Of a DNA stretch of 64,000 bases, positions 34,878-44,246 are shown piece after piece (position 1 is the first letter of the stretch; every line of letters starts with the position of its first letter). Below the pieces are notes generated by a model, which saw only the letters and a program-made list of their open reading frames with translations, was not told the origin of the DNA and searched no databases. Location: assembly GCA_027488935.1 (NCBI GenBank), contig JAIYAP010000073.1, positions 19,619-83,618 of the forward strand. Direction: 5' to 3'. The translations under genes were made by a program, and so were the position numbers. The stretch comes from Saprospiraceae bacterium. Its GTDB lineage: Bacteria; Bacteroidota; Bacteroidia; Chitinophagales; Saprospiraceae.

Positions 34878-35492
34878 CTAAAATAAGTGCAACACGGTTT
34901 GGGCCCCCAATAAGAAAAACAGCAAGGCCACAAAGCGGTTGGCATAAACGGCCAAACGATCAGAACGACGCACAATTGCAGTTGCCAAATATGCGTATAG
35001 GCTTAGTACAAGTAAAGTACCCAAACTAACGCCCGTGGCAAAAAGGAGGGTATGCGCCAGGTTTTCTTCGCCCCACCATCCTTCCATTTTAAGCCAGCCG
35101 CAATACACAAACCAATATGGAACGGCTAGTAAATTAAAGATACTGAGTAAAATACCCCTTCCCATTTGACCGATCGCCGAATAAGTCATCACAACATCAC
35201 CCTTGTTTTTTGAGGTTTCGGGTGCAAACAGAAAATAAACAGCCAATCCCCAAAATACAGGTACTGATAACCAGGTAAACCAATTGGTCGCGGAGGGATT
35301 TTTCAAAAACCAATCGGATAAAAGAATGGCCAGCCAGGCCTGAAAAAACTCGGCAAAAGCCGCTCCAATTGCCAGAAAAAGCGCCGCAGGTAAGGTCCGG
35401 GCAATAGCCGTTTGTGCCACCGATAAACTGATTAATCCAGGTGGTAAAGAACCGAATAAACTTAAAATCACGCCAGCGAAAAGCAAGATCAT
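34878..35492 (-). CDS. LysE family exporter
   Basis: A 204-residue membrane protein with six hydrophobic segments and the LysE-type opening FAGVILSLFGSLPPGLISLSVAQTA, where the family has a conserved PGP/PPG motif. Later helices include GQMGRGILLSIFNLLAVPYW. Members export amino acids or related small molecules; the substrate is unknown. ATG 35492 starts the first helix. It diverges from the GT2 gene, leaving 47 bases between the starts. Confidence 0.82.
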   Translation of the reverse strand: MILLFAGVILSLFGSLPPGLISLSVAQTAIARTLPAALFLAIGAAFAEFFQAWLAILLSDWFLKNPSATNWFTWLSVPVFWGLAVYFLFAPETSKNKGDVVMTYSAIGQMGRGILLSIFNLLAVPYWFVYCGWLKMEGWWGEENLAHTLLFATGVSLGTLLVLSLYAYLATAIVRRSDRLAVYANRFVALLFFLLGAQTVLHLF

Positions 35493-35539
35493 CGTTATTT
35501 TTGACGGGAAATTACCAGCATTTTTGAAATTTGTATTCT

Positions 35540-36310
35540 ATGTCGACTGTTTTTAGCATAATTACTGTGGTGTACAATGGCGAAGCACTACTTCCTGGCA
35601 CCATCGAAAGTGTTCAACGCCAAACTTATCCGCTTGTGGAATACCTGATTATAGATGGCGGATCGAAAGATGGCACCCTGGATATCATACAAGCCTATGC
35701 AGCAAAGATGTCCAATCTGGTTTGTGTTTCGGAAAAAGACAAAGGCTTGTACGATGCTATGAATAAAGGTTTGCGCAAGGCAACTGGCGATTTTGTATGG
35801 TTTTTGAACGCTGGCGACCATTTACATGCCCCCAATACCCTCGAAAAGATGGTCAAATGCCTCGAGCCTGAAACAGATGTGTTGTATGGAGAAACACAAT
35901 TAGTACAAGAAAACCGCAATCCCGTTGGCCTAATGAGTACACTGAGTACTCGGCCACTGCCCAAACAGTTGCAGTGGCGGGATTATTTAGGTGGTATGCT
36001 GGTTGTACATCAATCCTTTGTACCGCGCCGGGAAATCGCCCCCGAATACATTGAAGATAATTTGTGTGCAGATTACGACTGGTGCATAAAAATATTGAAA
36101 AAGAGCCGTAAAAATATTTCTACCGGGATCATTTTAAGCGATTATCTCATGGGAGGCATTTCCAAAACCCGGCATCGCCAATCCTTACGGGATCGGTTTA
36201 AGATCATGCGCACCCATTTTGGATTGATCCCTGCCCTGCTTGCCCATGCCTGGATTGTCCTGCGCGCTGGTTTGCATCGGATCCGCCGGGTGGGTAAAAC
36301 TACATATTGA
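35540..36310 (+). CDS. family 2 glycosyltransferase
   Basis: A 256-residue GT-A enzyme. It reads FSIITVVYNGEALLPGTIESVQ at the nucleotide-binding N-terminus, then EYLIIDGGSKDGTLDII and WFLNAGDHL with the DxD-like metal site (here AGD). Acceptor-side motifs YDWCIKILKKS and DYLMGGISKT follow; the last matches glycosyltransferases of colanic acid or exopolysaccharide type. A short basic helix closes it (RAGLHRIRRVG). It adds a sugar to a lipid or growing glycan on the inner face of the membrane. ATG 35540 is used; a TTG lies three codons before. Its last 11 bases overlap the convergent hydrolase gene. Confidence 0.85.
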   Translation: MSTVFSIITVVYNGEALLPGTIESVQRQTYPLVEYLIIDGGSKDGTLDIIQAYAAKMSNLVCVSEKDKGLYDAMNKGLRKATGDFVWFLNAGDHLHAPNTLEKMVKCLEPETDVLYGETQLVQENRNPVGLMSTLSTRPLPKQLQWRDYLGGMLVVHQSFVPRREIAPEYIEDNLCADYDWCIKILKKSRKNISTGIILSDYLMGGISKTRHRQSLRDRFKIMRTHFGLIPALLAHAWIVLRAGLHRIRRVGKTTY

Positions 36311-37145
36311 TGAGTTTACCGGCTTTGTCCAACACAATTCGACCTGCGCTGTCTTTTTTAACCGTTCCGCATTCCGCAATCGGATCATGTTCGAACATCA
36401 GGATATGGTTTTGCGCAACAGCGGCTTCCAACATATCCGCTTTTTCTTGCAAGGTAACGAGGGGGCGTATATCGTAAGCCATTACAAAAGGCATTCCGAT
36501 ATGCCATTGGGAAGGCAGGCTGTCGGCACAATATACCACGGTTCCTTTCTCTGTGCGCAACATCGGCGCCATCATCGCTTCTGTATGTCCGTACAGGAAG
36601 CGAATATTGAAATCTTTTATAAAACGTTGATTTTGTTTTACTTTGATAAATTCAAGTCGGCCCTGTTCTTTGAGTGGAAGAAAGTTTTCCTTTAAAAACG
36701 AAGCTTTTTCCCGTGCGTTGGGCTGCATTGCCCAGTCGAAATGCCGTTGATTGGTCCAGTAAACCGCGTTTGGAAAGGTAATTTCATCCTGGCCAGCAGC
36801 ATTGCGCCAAATAGCGCCCCCGCAATGATCGAAATGCAGATGGGTAAAAAACACATCGGTTACGTCGGCAGGTTGCACGCCTTCAGCCGCCAGCGCGCTC
36901 AACAGGGTTTCGGAACCATGGGGTTCAAAATGGCTGCGAAATTTCTCATCCTGTTTATTACCGATACCGGTATCGATTAGAATGGTTCGATTGCCGGTTT
37001 GTACCAATAAGGTACGCATGGCCCAGGTACACATATTTTGGGCATCGGGCGGATTTAACCCGGCCCACATGCGCTTCGGCACGACACCAAACATCGCGCC
37101 GCCATCTAATTTGAAGTATCCAGTGAGGATCGATTTTAATACCAT
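36300..37145 (-). CDS. metallo-beta-lactamase fold hydrolase
   Basis: A 281-residue protein with the zinc motif THLHFDHCGG (H102 to H107), an upstream LIDTGIGN, and a later FLYGHTEAMMAPMLR with further ligands and VVYCADSLPSQW. This is the lactonase-like branch of the superfamily rather than beta-lactamase proper, but the substrate is unknown. ATG 37145 starts the conserved region; the frame upstream is open for 23 more codons but not protein-like. A TACCTTTG -7 element on the minus strand at 37183-37190 supports this start. Confidence 0.85.
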   Translation of the reverse strand: MVLKSILTGYFKLDGGAMFGVVPKRMWAGLNPPDAQNMCTWAMRTLLVQTGNRTILIDTGIGNKQDEKFRSHFEPHGSETLLSALAAEGVQPADVTDVFFTHLHFDHCGGAIWRNAAGQDEITFPNAVYWTNQRHFDWAMQPNAREKASFLKENFLPLKEQGRLEFIKVKQNQRFIKDFNIRFLYGHTEAMMAPMLRTEKGTVVYCADSLPSQWHIGMPFVMAYDIRPLVTLQEKADMLEAAVAQNHILMFEHDPIAECGTVKKDSAGRIVLDKAGKLINM

Positions 37146-37182
37146 GGGAATCAGATTATTGCAAAAAAACAAGAATATACGG

Positions 37183-37190
37183 CAAAGGTA
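37183..37190 (-). promoter_or_regulatory. -7 element of the hydrolase gene
   Basis: TACCTTTG on the minus strand, leaving a leader of about 33 bases to the ATG at 37145. Confidence 0.45.
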
Positions 37191-37299
37191 GGCGTAAATT
37201 TGCGGCCAAATCACGTTAAATCAAATTACTATATGGCGTTTCTGTGACAAAACCGGTTATACATTGACACATTTACGCTTTTTCTAATTTTTGCGCGTT

Positions 37300-37307
37300 T
37301 ACTTTTG
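37300..37307 (+). promoter_or_regulatory. -7 element of the OmpA gene
   Basis: TACTTTTG, 52 bases before the ATG at 37360. Upstream T-runs around 37279-37283 may serve as -33 with a 17-base spacing. Confidence 0.4.
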
Positions 37308-37359
37308 CATTGAATTTAATCCAGATTGATAAGCGCTCATTTTTATCACAATACCATTT

Positions 37360-39126
37360 ATGATAAAGACGAACAACCTGCCTTTGGCTTTGCTGTTTTT
37401 TTGTTGCACAATCAATTTGACCGCTCAAAAATTAACAGCACCCGCTCCAAAAACAGAACTATTAAACTTTGCAGACACCGTCCGGCATTTCGAACGGGTG
37501 ACAGAGCTCGGGGTGTTAATGGGGGGTATGCTTTATTTTGGAGATTTATCGGACGACCAATTTACTGGTTTACAGGAAGTTAACTTTATCAATGCGGGTA
37601 TTTTTGTTCGCCGGCATTTATGGCCCAATATCGCTTTGCGTGGCAATTTATCCACAGGCACCTTATCCAGTATTGACCAGCCCTATCCGGAGCGCAATTA
37701 TAATTTTACCAACCGGGTAAATGCACTTTCTATACAGGCGGAATGGGATGTATTTGGCAAACGCAGATACCGCCGAGTAGATACCCTTACGTATGTGATG
37801 GACAATTATACCCAACACGCGTTGGTCAATATTTTTCGCCACAACCTGTTGCCTTATGGTTTCGTCGGGATCGGCGTAATCCGATCGAAGGCGCATACGA
37901 ATTTTAAATACCCGGATGATGGTATTCAGACGCCTGAAATGTTGGAAGACAAACGCATTGGCAGCCAGGTTAGAATTAAAAAAGTGGTTATGCTGGGTGG
38001 AGGTTTGAACTTAGATTTGAGCCGAAGGTGGTTGTTGGGTGCCGAAGTAGGTGCGAATACCAGTTTTGATGATTATATTGATGGGGTAAGTCTTACGGGC
38101 AATCCAAAAATGTACGATATCTTCTTAACGGGTTCGATTAACCTGAGTTACCGCTTAGGGGTACGCGACCGCGACGGGGATGGTACTCCCGATTCAAAAG
38201 ATAAATGTCCGGAAACGCCGGGGATGGGACGCACCAAAGGTTGCCCCGATGCCGACAATGACGGTATTTCAGATAAAGAAGATGAATGCCCGCGGGTGGC
38301 TGGGGTATTGTGGCTAGCAGGCTGCCCTGTTAAAGATTTTGACCAGGATGGCGTGCCGGATGTAGACGACGAATGTGAAAAAGTGGCCGGGCTACCTCAA
38401 TTTAAAGGCTGTCCTGATACAGATAGCGACGGAATTGAAGACCGTCAGGACTCTTGTATCACGGTAGCAGGTTTGGTGCAGTTTCATGGCTGTCCTGATA
38501 CCGACGAGGACGGGATTGAAGATAAAAAAGATGCCTGTCCAAAAGAAAAAGGCATTGAGGAATATTATTATGGCTGTCCGGTGCGCGATACCGACGGCGA
38601 CGGGGTGGAAGATCGTTACGACCGCTGCCTGATTGTAGCGGGTAAGCCTGCCTTGGGCGGTTGCCCTGACAAAGATAACGACGAAGTAGAAGACGCCCTG
38701 GATTTATGCCCGGGTACGCCAGGAACCAAAGAAAACAAGGGTTGTCCTGTGATCGAACAAAAAGATGCTGAAAAACTCAAAGTTGCAGTAAAAGCCGTTA
38801 AGTTCGAAACGGGCAAAGCGGTGTTAAAGCCTGAATCTAATAAGGTATTAAATGAAATTGCACTTATTTTGAACAAATACCCCGATTATTCCCTCAAAAT
38901 AGATGGTCATACCGACAATGTCGGCAAAGTTGAAAAAAACCAGGCCTTGTCGGAGCAACGTGCAAAAATATGCGCCACTTATATTGGACAAAAGGGGGTT
39001 GCAGCCAACCGGATCCAATCGAAAGGATTTGGCAGCAGCAAACCAATTGCGGATAATAAAACCGCAACGGGCAAAGCAGAAAACAGACGCGTAGAATTTA
39101 CCCCTTACTTGCCAGAAAAAAATTAA
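37360..39126 (+). CDS. OmpA-family outer membrane protein with TSP3 repeats
   Basis: The 588-residue protein has a signal peptide (cut near LTAQ), an N-terminal beta-barrel part (about 45-265, MLYFGDLSDDQF... FVRRHLWPNIALRGN). Then come seven or so calcium-binding thrombospondin type 3 repeats (DRDGDGTPDSKDKCPETPG, DADNDGISDKEDECP and so on, about 268-455). A peptidoglycan-binding OmpA domain closes it (KIDGHTDNVGKVEKNQALSEQRA). It anchors the outer membrane to the wall, with a stiff calcium-dependent stalk between. The last four bases overlap the stop of the convergent gene. Confidence 0.9.
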   Translation: MIKTNNLPLALLFFCCTINLTAQKLTAPAPKTELLNFADTVRHFERVTELGVLMGGMLYFGDLSDDQFTGLQEVNFINAGIFVRRHLWPNIALRGNLSTGTLSSIDQPYPERNYNFTNRVNALSIQAEWDVFGKRRYRRVDTLTYVMDNYTQHALVNIFRHNLLPYGFVGIGVIRSKAHTNFKYPDDGIQTPEMLEDKRIGSQVRIKKVVMLGGGLNLDLSRRWLLGAEVGANTSFDDYIDGVSLTGNPKMYDIFLTGSINLSYRLGVRDRDGDGTPDSKDKCPETPGMGRTKGCPDADNDGISDKEDECPRVAGVLWLAGCPVKDFDQDGVPDVDDECEKVAGLPQFKGCPDTDSDGIEDRQDSCITVAGLVQFHGCPDTDEDGIEDKKDACPKEKGIEEYYYGCPVRDTDGDGVEDRYDRCLIVAGKPALGGCPDKDNDEVEDALDLCPGTPGTKENKGCPVIEQKDAEKLKVAVKAVKFETGKAVLKPESNKVLNEIALILNKYPDYSLKIDGHTDNVGKVEKNQALSEQRAKICATYIGQKGVAANRIQSKGFGSSKPIADNKTATGKAENRRVEFTPYLPEKN

Positions 39127-40388
39127 CGTTGTTTGCGTACAAAATCGAGTACCGGATCCTTTCCGGTTCTGTAATCTTCGTACGACAATGGAATTTTTTC
39201 ATCCAGTTTCAACAAGTCAGGACCGCCCTTTCCATCTTGCATTAACTTGGACGGAAAGTAAATGGGTAATTTGCTGTTAGGTAGGGTGAAACTCTTCGAA
39301 GTACCATATTGATTTACACGGCCGGCGGGAACCTCTCCAATTAGGAGTGCTTTCGTTTCTTTACCAAATTGGGCAGCCAATTGAATGGCTGCGCCCCCTG
39401 TGTACAGGTTGGTTGCAACAAACAATTTGCCCTTCTTATTCACCTCCGGCATGGCTTTCAATTTTTCTATGAGTTGAAAACCGTCGGACGGATTACCGCC
39501 CATGTTAAACCGCAAATCGAACAAGATTTTAATATTGGGTGTACGGCCTAAAAAAGCCAGCAGCGAATCGGTAAAAATGCGGAAACTCGGTAATTGACTG
39601 GCTAAAACCGAATCGCCAACTGCCAGGGCCATTTCGGCACTCACACAACGGTTGTATTGCACATACAGGGTGCTATCATCGGCCAGCCAATGGTTGGTGT
39701 AATAACTTTGAGGTGGCTGCCATCGAATATCCCGTTTTTCCTGCTGGGTTTGCAAAGGCATCATGTCTTTGCCATTTTTCAGGTTAATGGGGTGTACCTT
39801 CACCGTTTCCGTTCCTTTTTGGGCATTTTCGACGGTTAATACCAGGGTATCATTTTGGGAAATACCGGCAAGTTGAAAAGCACGCGGGAACCGCAAATAA
39901 TTGAATCCGTCTTTATATACACTATATTCGTTTTCAACAGCAACATAAGGGCTCAATCTATTGACCACCTCCTTGATATCCAACCCGTTGATTTTCAGCA
40001 CTTTTTTAGCCATTGCGTTTTCAAAACGCTTTACAGTGCCACTTACATATACTGCGTCGGCGTAATACCCCAATCCAAACGGAATCGGGTTTTCGGCCAT
40101 CATGAATTTGGTAAGATCGGCGTAAGTATTGGCGTCTTTTGCTTTTGCAAGCAGGGCCTGTACCGACAACGCCGTTTGGAAATTGTTCAGGGATGGAAGT
40201 TTTGCCAGCAACTGATCGTACGCTTGTTCAAACTCCTTTTTTGACATCCGATCGAAGAAAAAAGGTGCTTGTTCGGGTAAAATCCGCTTCAAAACGGCAA
40301 GATCGGCCTGCCATTGTTGGGGCGTCAACTGGGCATGCGCCAAGGTGGCACTCAAAAAGACCCACAAAAAAATCAATTTGTATTTCAT
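39123..40388 (-). CDS. degenerate S41-type (tail-specific protease-like) secreted protein
   Basis: A 421-residue protein with a signal peptide ending AHAQ. A helical N-domain follows, with WQADLAVLKRILPEQAPFFF near residue 25. The C-terminal S41-like fold reads IKILFDLRFNMGGNPSDGFQLIEKL, LFVATNLYTGGAAIQLAAQF, and LLIGEVPAGRVNQYGTSKSFTLP. The segment that carries the catalytic serine in active S41 proteases reads TGGAAIQ with no serine, so proteolysis is doubtful; it may bind peptides. ATG 40388 is chosen to start the signal peptide; an ATG three codons upstream is possible. Confidence 0.75.
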   Translation of the reverse strand: MKYKLIFLWVFLSATLAHAQLTPQQWQADLAVLKRILPEQAPFFFDRMSKKEFEQAYDQLLAKLPSLNNFQTALSVQALLAKAKDANTYADLTKFMMAENPIPFGLGYYADAVYVSGTVKRFENAMAKKVLKINGLDIKEVVNRLSPYVAVENEYSVYKDGFNYLRFPRAFQLAGISQNDTLVLTVENAQKGTETVKVHPINLKNGKDMMPLQTQQEKRDIRWQPPQSYYTNHWLADDSTLYVQYNRCVSAEMALAVGDSVLASQLPSFRIFTDSLLAFLGRTPNIKILFDLRFNMGGNPSDGFQLIEKLKAMPEVNKKGKLFVATNLYTGGAAIQLAAQFGKETKALLIGEVPAGRVNQYGTSKSFTLPNSKLPIYFPSKLMQDGKGGPDLLKLDEKIPLSYEDYRTGKDPVLDFVRKQR

Positions 40389-40434
40389 TCCGCTCATTAA
40401 TCGTAATTATTTGAAAATGAAATTATTGTAAATA

Positions 40435-41985
40435 TTAAAACCAACCCGTTTTGCGGCGACGTGTGCTGCTACCGCCCAAGCCAAGTACCCCTAGCAGTCC
40501 ACGGGTCAATTCGCGGGCAACGGTACGCCCCACTTGACGGGCCAACGGATTATCCATAACCGATTCGATCACTGATTTCTCCTCCTTTCCGCGTGCTTTG
40601 GGCTTTTCATTTTCTGAAATCTCCCCCTGGACTTCCTGAATCTTTTCGGTCAAAATTTCATAAGCGCTTTCCCGGTCGATGACCTGGTTGTATTTGCGGG
40701 CGAGGTCGGAGCGATCAATCAAATGGTCAATTTCGGTAGGTGTCAGTACGTCCATTCGGCTTTCAGGTGCGCGCATGAGCGTGTGTGCGAGGGGCGAAGG
40801 AATGCCCTTTTCGTTCAAAACACTGACAAATGCTTCTCCAATACCCAAATTGGTCAATAAATCCTCCGTTTCATACCATTTGGTGATCGGGTAGTTTTCG
40901 GCGGCCATTTTGATGGCTTTCCGGTCTTTGGCCGTAAACGCACGCAAAGCATGTTGAATTTTCAAACCCAACTGCGCCAATACGCTGTCCGGAATATCCG
41001 CCGGATTTTGGGTGATAAAAAACACCCCTACCCCTTTTGAACGAATTAATTTGATGATCGACTCCATTTGCTGCATCAACGCATCGGTTGCTTCTTGAAA
41101 AACCAGGTGGGCCTCATCAATAAAAATACAAAGTTTGGGCTGCTCTACATCCCCTTCTTCCGGGAATGAAGCATATATCTCGGCCAACATTTGCAACATA
41201 AAGGTGCTGAACAACTTAGGCCGGTCTTGAATATCGGTCAACCGCACCACGCTGATCACGCCCCGGCCATTTTCGTCCATGCGGCAAAGATCCTGCACAT
41301 CAAACGATAATTCACCAAAGAACTGTTCGGCCCCCTGTTGCTCCAATTCAACTACTTTGCGCAAAATGGTGGCAGCCGTAGCAGCACTGAATTGGCCATA
41401 TTCGGCTTCCATTTCTTCTTTTCCTTCATTCCCGAGGAACTGCAATACTTTTTTAAAGTCGCGCAAATCGAGCAGGGGCAAACTGCGGTCTTCACAATAT
41501 TTGAAAACGACGGCCACTACCCCACCCTGGGTGTCATTGAGGCCCAGGATCCGGCTGAACAAAACAGGCCCGAATTCGACCACCGTACTGCGCAATCGCA
41601 CGCCTTTTTCGCCGGAAAGGGATAAAAACTCAACTGTATTGCCGGTTGGGCGCCAGCTGATGCCAATATGTCCGGCGCGTTCGGTGATTTTCGGGTTGTC
41701 GGTACCAGGCATGGCAATACCCGAAAGGTCACCTTTGATGTCCATGAGCAAACAGGGGACGCCGTTGGCAGCCAACTGTTCCGAAAGGGCTTGCAAGGAC
41801 TTCGTTTTGCCGGTACCGGTTGCGCCGGCAATAAGTCCGTGGCGGTTCATGGTGCGCAAAGGGGCTTTCACCTGAAGTCCGGAAACGGCCGTAGCATCGA
41901 GCATGGCAGCACCCAGTACGATAGAAGGGCCAGAAAAGGTGTACCCGGCAGTTATTTCGGCAGAAAAATCCGCTATTTTTGACAT
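40435..41985 (-). CDS. HerA-like ATPase (DUF853 family)
   Basis: The 516-residue ATPase has a Walker A GATGTGKT at residues 54-61. Further on come MDIKGDLSGIAMPG, the Walker B in LCIFIDEAHLVFQEATDAL, a sensor-like FFITQNPADIPDSVLAQLG, and a C-terminal basic tail (GGSSTRRRKTGWF). This is the YjgR/DUF853 group of FtsK-HerA ATPases, whose substrate is unknown; DNA translocation is a guess. No NurA nuclease gene is nearby, so it is not a HerA-NurA end-resection pair. It stands alone on the minus strand. Confidence 0.87.
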   Translation of the reverse strand: MSKIADFSAEITAGYTFSGPSIVLGAAMLDATAVSGLQVKAPLRTMNRHGLIAGATGTGKTKSLQALSEQLAANGVPCLLMDIKGDLSGIAMPGTDNPKITERAGHIGISWRPTGNTVEFLSLSGEKGVRLRSTVVEFGPVLFSRILGLNDTQGGVVAVVFKYCEDRSLPLLDLRDFKKVLQFLGNEGKEEMEAEYGQFSAATAATILRKVVELEQQGAEQFFGELSFDVQDLCRMDENGRGVISVVRLTDIQDRPKLFSTFMLQMLAEIYASFPEEGDVEQPKLCIFIDEAHLVFQEATDALMQQMESIIKLIRSKGVGVFFITQNPADIPDSVLAQLGLKIQHALRAFTAKDRKAIKMAAENYPITKWYETEDLLTNLGIGEAFVSVLNEKGIPSPLAHTLMRAPESRMDVLTPTEIDHLIDRSDLARKYNQVIDRESAYEILTEKIQEVQGEISENEKPKARGKEEKSVIESVMDNPLARQVGRTVARELTRGLLGVLGLGGSSTRRRKTGWF

Positions 41986-42036
41986 GTGTTTGGACGTTGC
42001 ATTTAAAAGATACGAAATTGGGGCGATGTGGCAAAA

Positions 42037-42069
42037 TTAGTACAGTAAACTGTGATTCATCTATTTTTG
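42037..42069 (+). promoter_or_regulatory. promoter of the 39-codon reading frame
   Basis: TTAG (42037-42040), 21 bases, TATTTTTG (42062-42069); the ATG at 42086 follows after 16 bases. Confidence 0.5.
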
Positions 42070-42085
42070 TTGAAATGATCCGAAA

Positions 42086-42205
42086 ATGCATTCAAAGTAT
42101 TCTGTATCATTGCTTTCTGACCCGACTGTTTATGTCGATGCGGCTGCGTTGTATTTAAAAGTGCGCGCACAAGCACAGTGGATTTACCCGGATGGGTTGT
42201 TTTGA
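42086..42205 (+). CDS. possible 39-residue protein
   Basis: A short frame starting MHSKYSVSLLSDPTVYVDA and ending QAQWIYPDGLF. It has a good promoter at a proper distance, and its TGA directly abuts the stop codon of the convergent GNAT gene. A second frame from ATG 42075 overlaps it but looks less protein-like. I do not recognise the sequence; it may be a real small protein or the head of a truncated gene. Confidence 0.4.
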   Translation: MHSKYSVSLLSDPTVYVDAAALYLKVRAQAQWIYPDGLF

Positions 42206-43165
42206 TTAAAAGGTCTCAAAATCACCATAACCAAACCGCATTTTATCCAATAAAGGCCGCATTTCCTCGTCATCTGACAAACAACAAACCGACCAGGATG
42301 GCTTTGACTCATACCGCGTCGACAACATTTGTCCTAGTTGGGATTGCGGGTGTGTTTGAAATAAGATTTGTTTCAATCCTGCTCTGCGCGCCATCAACTG
42401 AAGGGTGGCCAGCCACTCGTCCAATTGCGCCTCGGTGCAATTGGACGGCAAGCCTACATCTCCCACCAACAAGCCTGATTCAAACTTCAACCAGGCGTCT
42501 ATTCCCGAAAACCTGCATAATTTATTGAATGTAAATGATTTATATTTAAAAAACAGTTCATCATGCAATACGCCGATTCCGCCTTCCCGAACCACAGCAT
42601 TGCCCAATGGCGGGGCATCGGATGGCGCAAAAAACGGGGCCAATACGCGATTGGCCCACCAATGGAAAAGGCCCGGTACATGGCACCGCCTGCACAATGC
42701 CTCCAAAGGAAATGTGTTAATTTTCAGTTGAAAATACACCATCTTACCGGTGTGGGTAAAACCCAGTTTTTTCACAAAACCGTGTACATTATTTTGGTTT
42801 AAGAGGCCAAAAAAGAGCGGGGTCCCATTTTCTTTATGTTCCGAGAGGATTTTATTTACCATTTGCGTCATGAGCCCCCTGCCCCGGTGTTCGGGAAGGG
42901 TAAAGGTTTCGATCATTTGGGTTAATGGCACCTGTCGTCCATCAGGCAGCTCGGCGCGCAGAGGCAAAGCTGCGGCAACTGACACCACCTGGCCGTTTTG
43001 TGCGTCGTAGGCCAACCATCCGTGGTATTGCCCACTTGCCCAGGGGGTGTTATACTTTTTATGGTAATAATCTGTTGAGAGCCGCTTTTTAGCTACTTTT
43101 CTTACCAAAAAAACAAGGTCTGCCAAGTTGTCTGGCTCAATTCGTTTGAAATGGTATGCTTCCAT
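42206..43165 (-). CDS. GNAT family N-acetyltransferase
   Basis: A 319-residue protein with a GNAT fold in its first half. It has LTQMIETFTLPEHRGRGLMTQMVNKIL with the acetyl-CoA-binding RGRGLM at about residue 95, then FFGLLNQNNVHGFVKKLGFTH. The second half is a separate domain of unknown type, so it may be a double-GNAT protein like those that modify peptidoglycan or lipids. It follows the deacetylase by 12 bases, and its product probably works on the same substrate. Confidence 0.75.
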   Translation of the reverse strand: MEAYHFKRIEPDNLADLVFLVRKVAKKRLSTDYYHKKYNTPWASGQYHGWLAYDAQNGQVVSVAAALPLRAELPDGRQVPLTQMIETFTLPEHRGRGLMTQMVNKILSEHKENGTPLFFGLLNQNNVHGFVKKLGFTHTGKMVYFQLKINTFPLEALCRRCHVPGLFHWWANRVLAPFFAPSDAPPLGNAVVREGGIGVLHDELFFKYKSFTFNKLCRFSGIDAWLKFESGLLVGDVGLPSNCTEAQLDEWLATLQLMARRAGLKQILFQTHPQSQLGQMLSTRYESKPSWSVCCLSDDEEMRPLLDKMRFGYGDFETF

Positions 43166-43177
43166 TGTTGCAACAGG

Positions 43178-44191
43178 TTAAAATCGACCGTTTTTAATTG
43201 CCAGCCATTGGTTCTCCTTGGAGACAAAAGGGTTTATGCACATGCGACTGCGCAAGCGGTTGTCGGAATGGTCTTCAGGAAATAAAAAATCAACGGCAAG
43301 CTGCTGAGAAAATCCCATTTGTTCGGCGGCATCCAACAAGGCCCGGGTGTAAGCGCCAAACGGGTAAGCCAGGGCCTGCAAGGATGCGCCTGTTATTTTT
43401 TCCAATGTATTCTTGCATTGCCGCAACTCATTACTGGCCGCTTCGAGCGAAAGGTGCGCCAAATCCTGGTGTGTATGACCGTGTGCGCCAATGGTAGCCA
43501 AAGGACATGATGCCAATGCTCGAATTTCAGACGGCGAAAGTAGTTCCCAATAAGTGGCCCAATCACTTGCACCATTCCATGCACCTGCACGCTGCAAGGC
43601 TGTTTCCATGGCTTGTATAAATGACCAGGGCGCATACCGCGCCCAATCCACGAGTTTGCGTCCGTTTTCATCTGCAAAATACCGGGTATGCTGCCATCTT
43701 TTTTTAACAAACCGCTGGTTTCCAACCGTCAAAGTTGAAGGCGCGAGTTGTGTGGCCACGTCCAAAAAATCCATCCAAAGCCATTCAGCACCTTGTCCGG
43801 TAGCTGAGGTGAGGAAAAACGTGGCCGGCGCGGCGTATTTTTCCAAAACAGGCAGGGCGTATTTCAAGTTGTTTCTATAACCATCGTCAAATGTAAGGAC
43901 CACCGTGAATCGTTGCGGATCAAAACGTCCGGCGAAGTAATCAGCTAAAGCAATAATTTGCGCGTTTTCCGACAAAAAACGAACTTGAGATTCAAACTGG
44001 GTGACTGATAGAAAACGCCCGTTTAAAGCTTTTTCCCCTCTTTGATCCAAACCGTGATAGACTAAGATTCGTTGCCCTGGTACCGAAAAAATATCTCGTG
44101 TTTTCCGCCAACCTAAGGCAAAAAAAGCGTCGTTAGTGCATATTTTTAACCGATAGGCGATATTTTTCGGAATACGAGCCCAATTGTTCAT
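43178..44191 (-). CDS. polysaccharide deacetylase (CE4 family)
   Basis: The 337-residue protein has the NodB core: RFTVVLTFDDGYRNNLKYALP (catalytic DD, near residue 100) and ATIGAHGHTHQDLAHLS (metal histidines, near residue 230). LAYPFGAYTRALLDAAEQMGF follows. It removes N-acetyl groups from a sugar polymer or a lipid-linked sugar. No signal peptide is visible, so a lipid-linked precursor on the inner side is possible. It is third in a minus-strand run after GT9 and radical SAM, and 12 bases before the GNAT gene. Confidence 0.87.
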   Translation of the reverse strand: MNNWARIPKNIAYRLKICTNDAFFALGWRKTRDIFSVPGQRILVYHGLDQRGEKALNGRFLSVTQFESQVRFLSENAQIIALADYFAGRFDPQRFTVVLTFDDGYRNNLKYALPVLEKYAAPATFFLTSATGQGAEWLWMDFLDVATQLAPSTLTVGNQRFVKKRWQHTRYFADENGRKLVDWARYAPWSFIQAMETALQRAGAWNGASDWATYWELLSPSEIRALASCPLATIGAHGHTHQDLAHLSLEAASNELRQCKNTLEKITGASLQALAYPFGAYTRALLDAAEQMGFSQQLAVDFLFPEDHSDNRLRSRMCINPFVSKENQWLAIKNGRF

Positions 44192-44246
44192 GTGCGAATG
44201 TACGGAACGGATCTGAATTCCGGGAGTAGTCGAAACAGGCGACGCA

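Noticed and set aside
40435..41985. HerA-NurA end-resection or defence system
   Set aside because: The ATPase is of the DUF853 type, with no NurA, Sir2 or other effector gene on either side.
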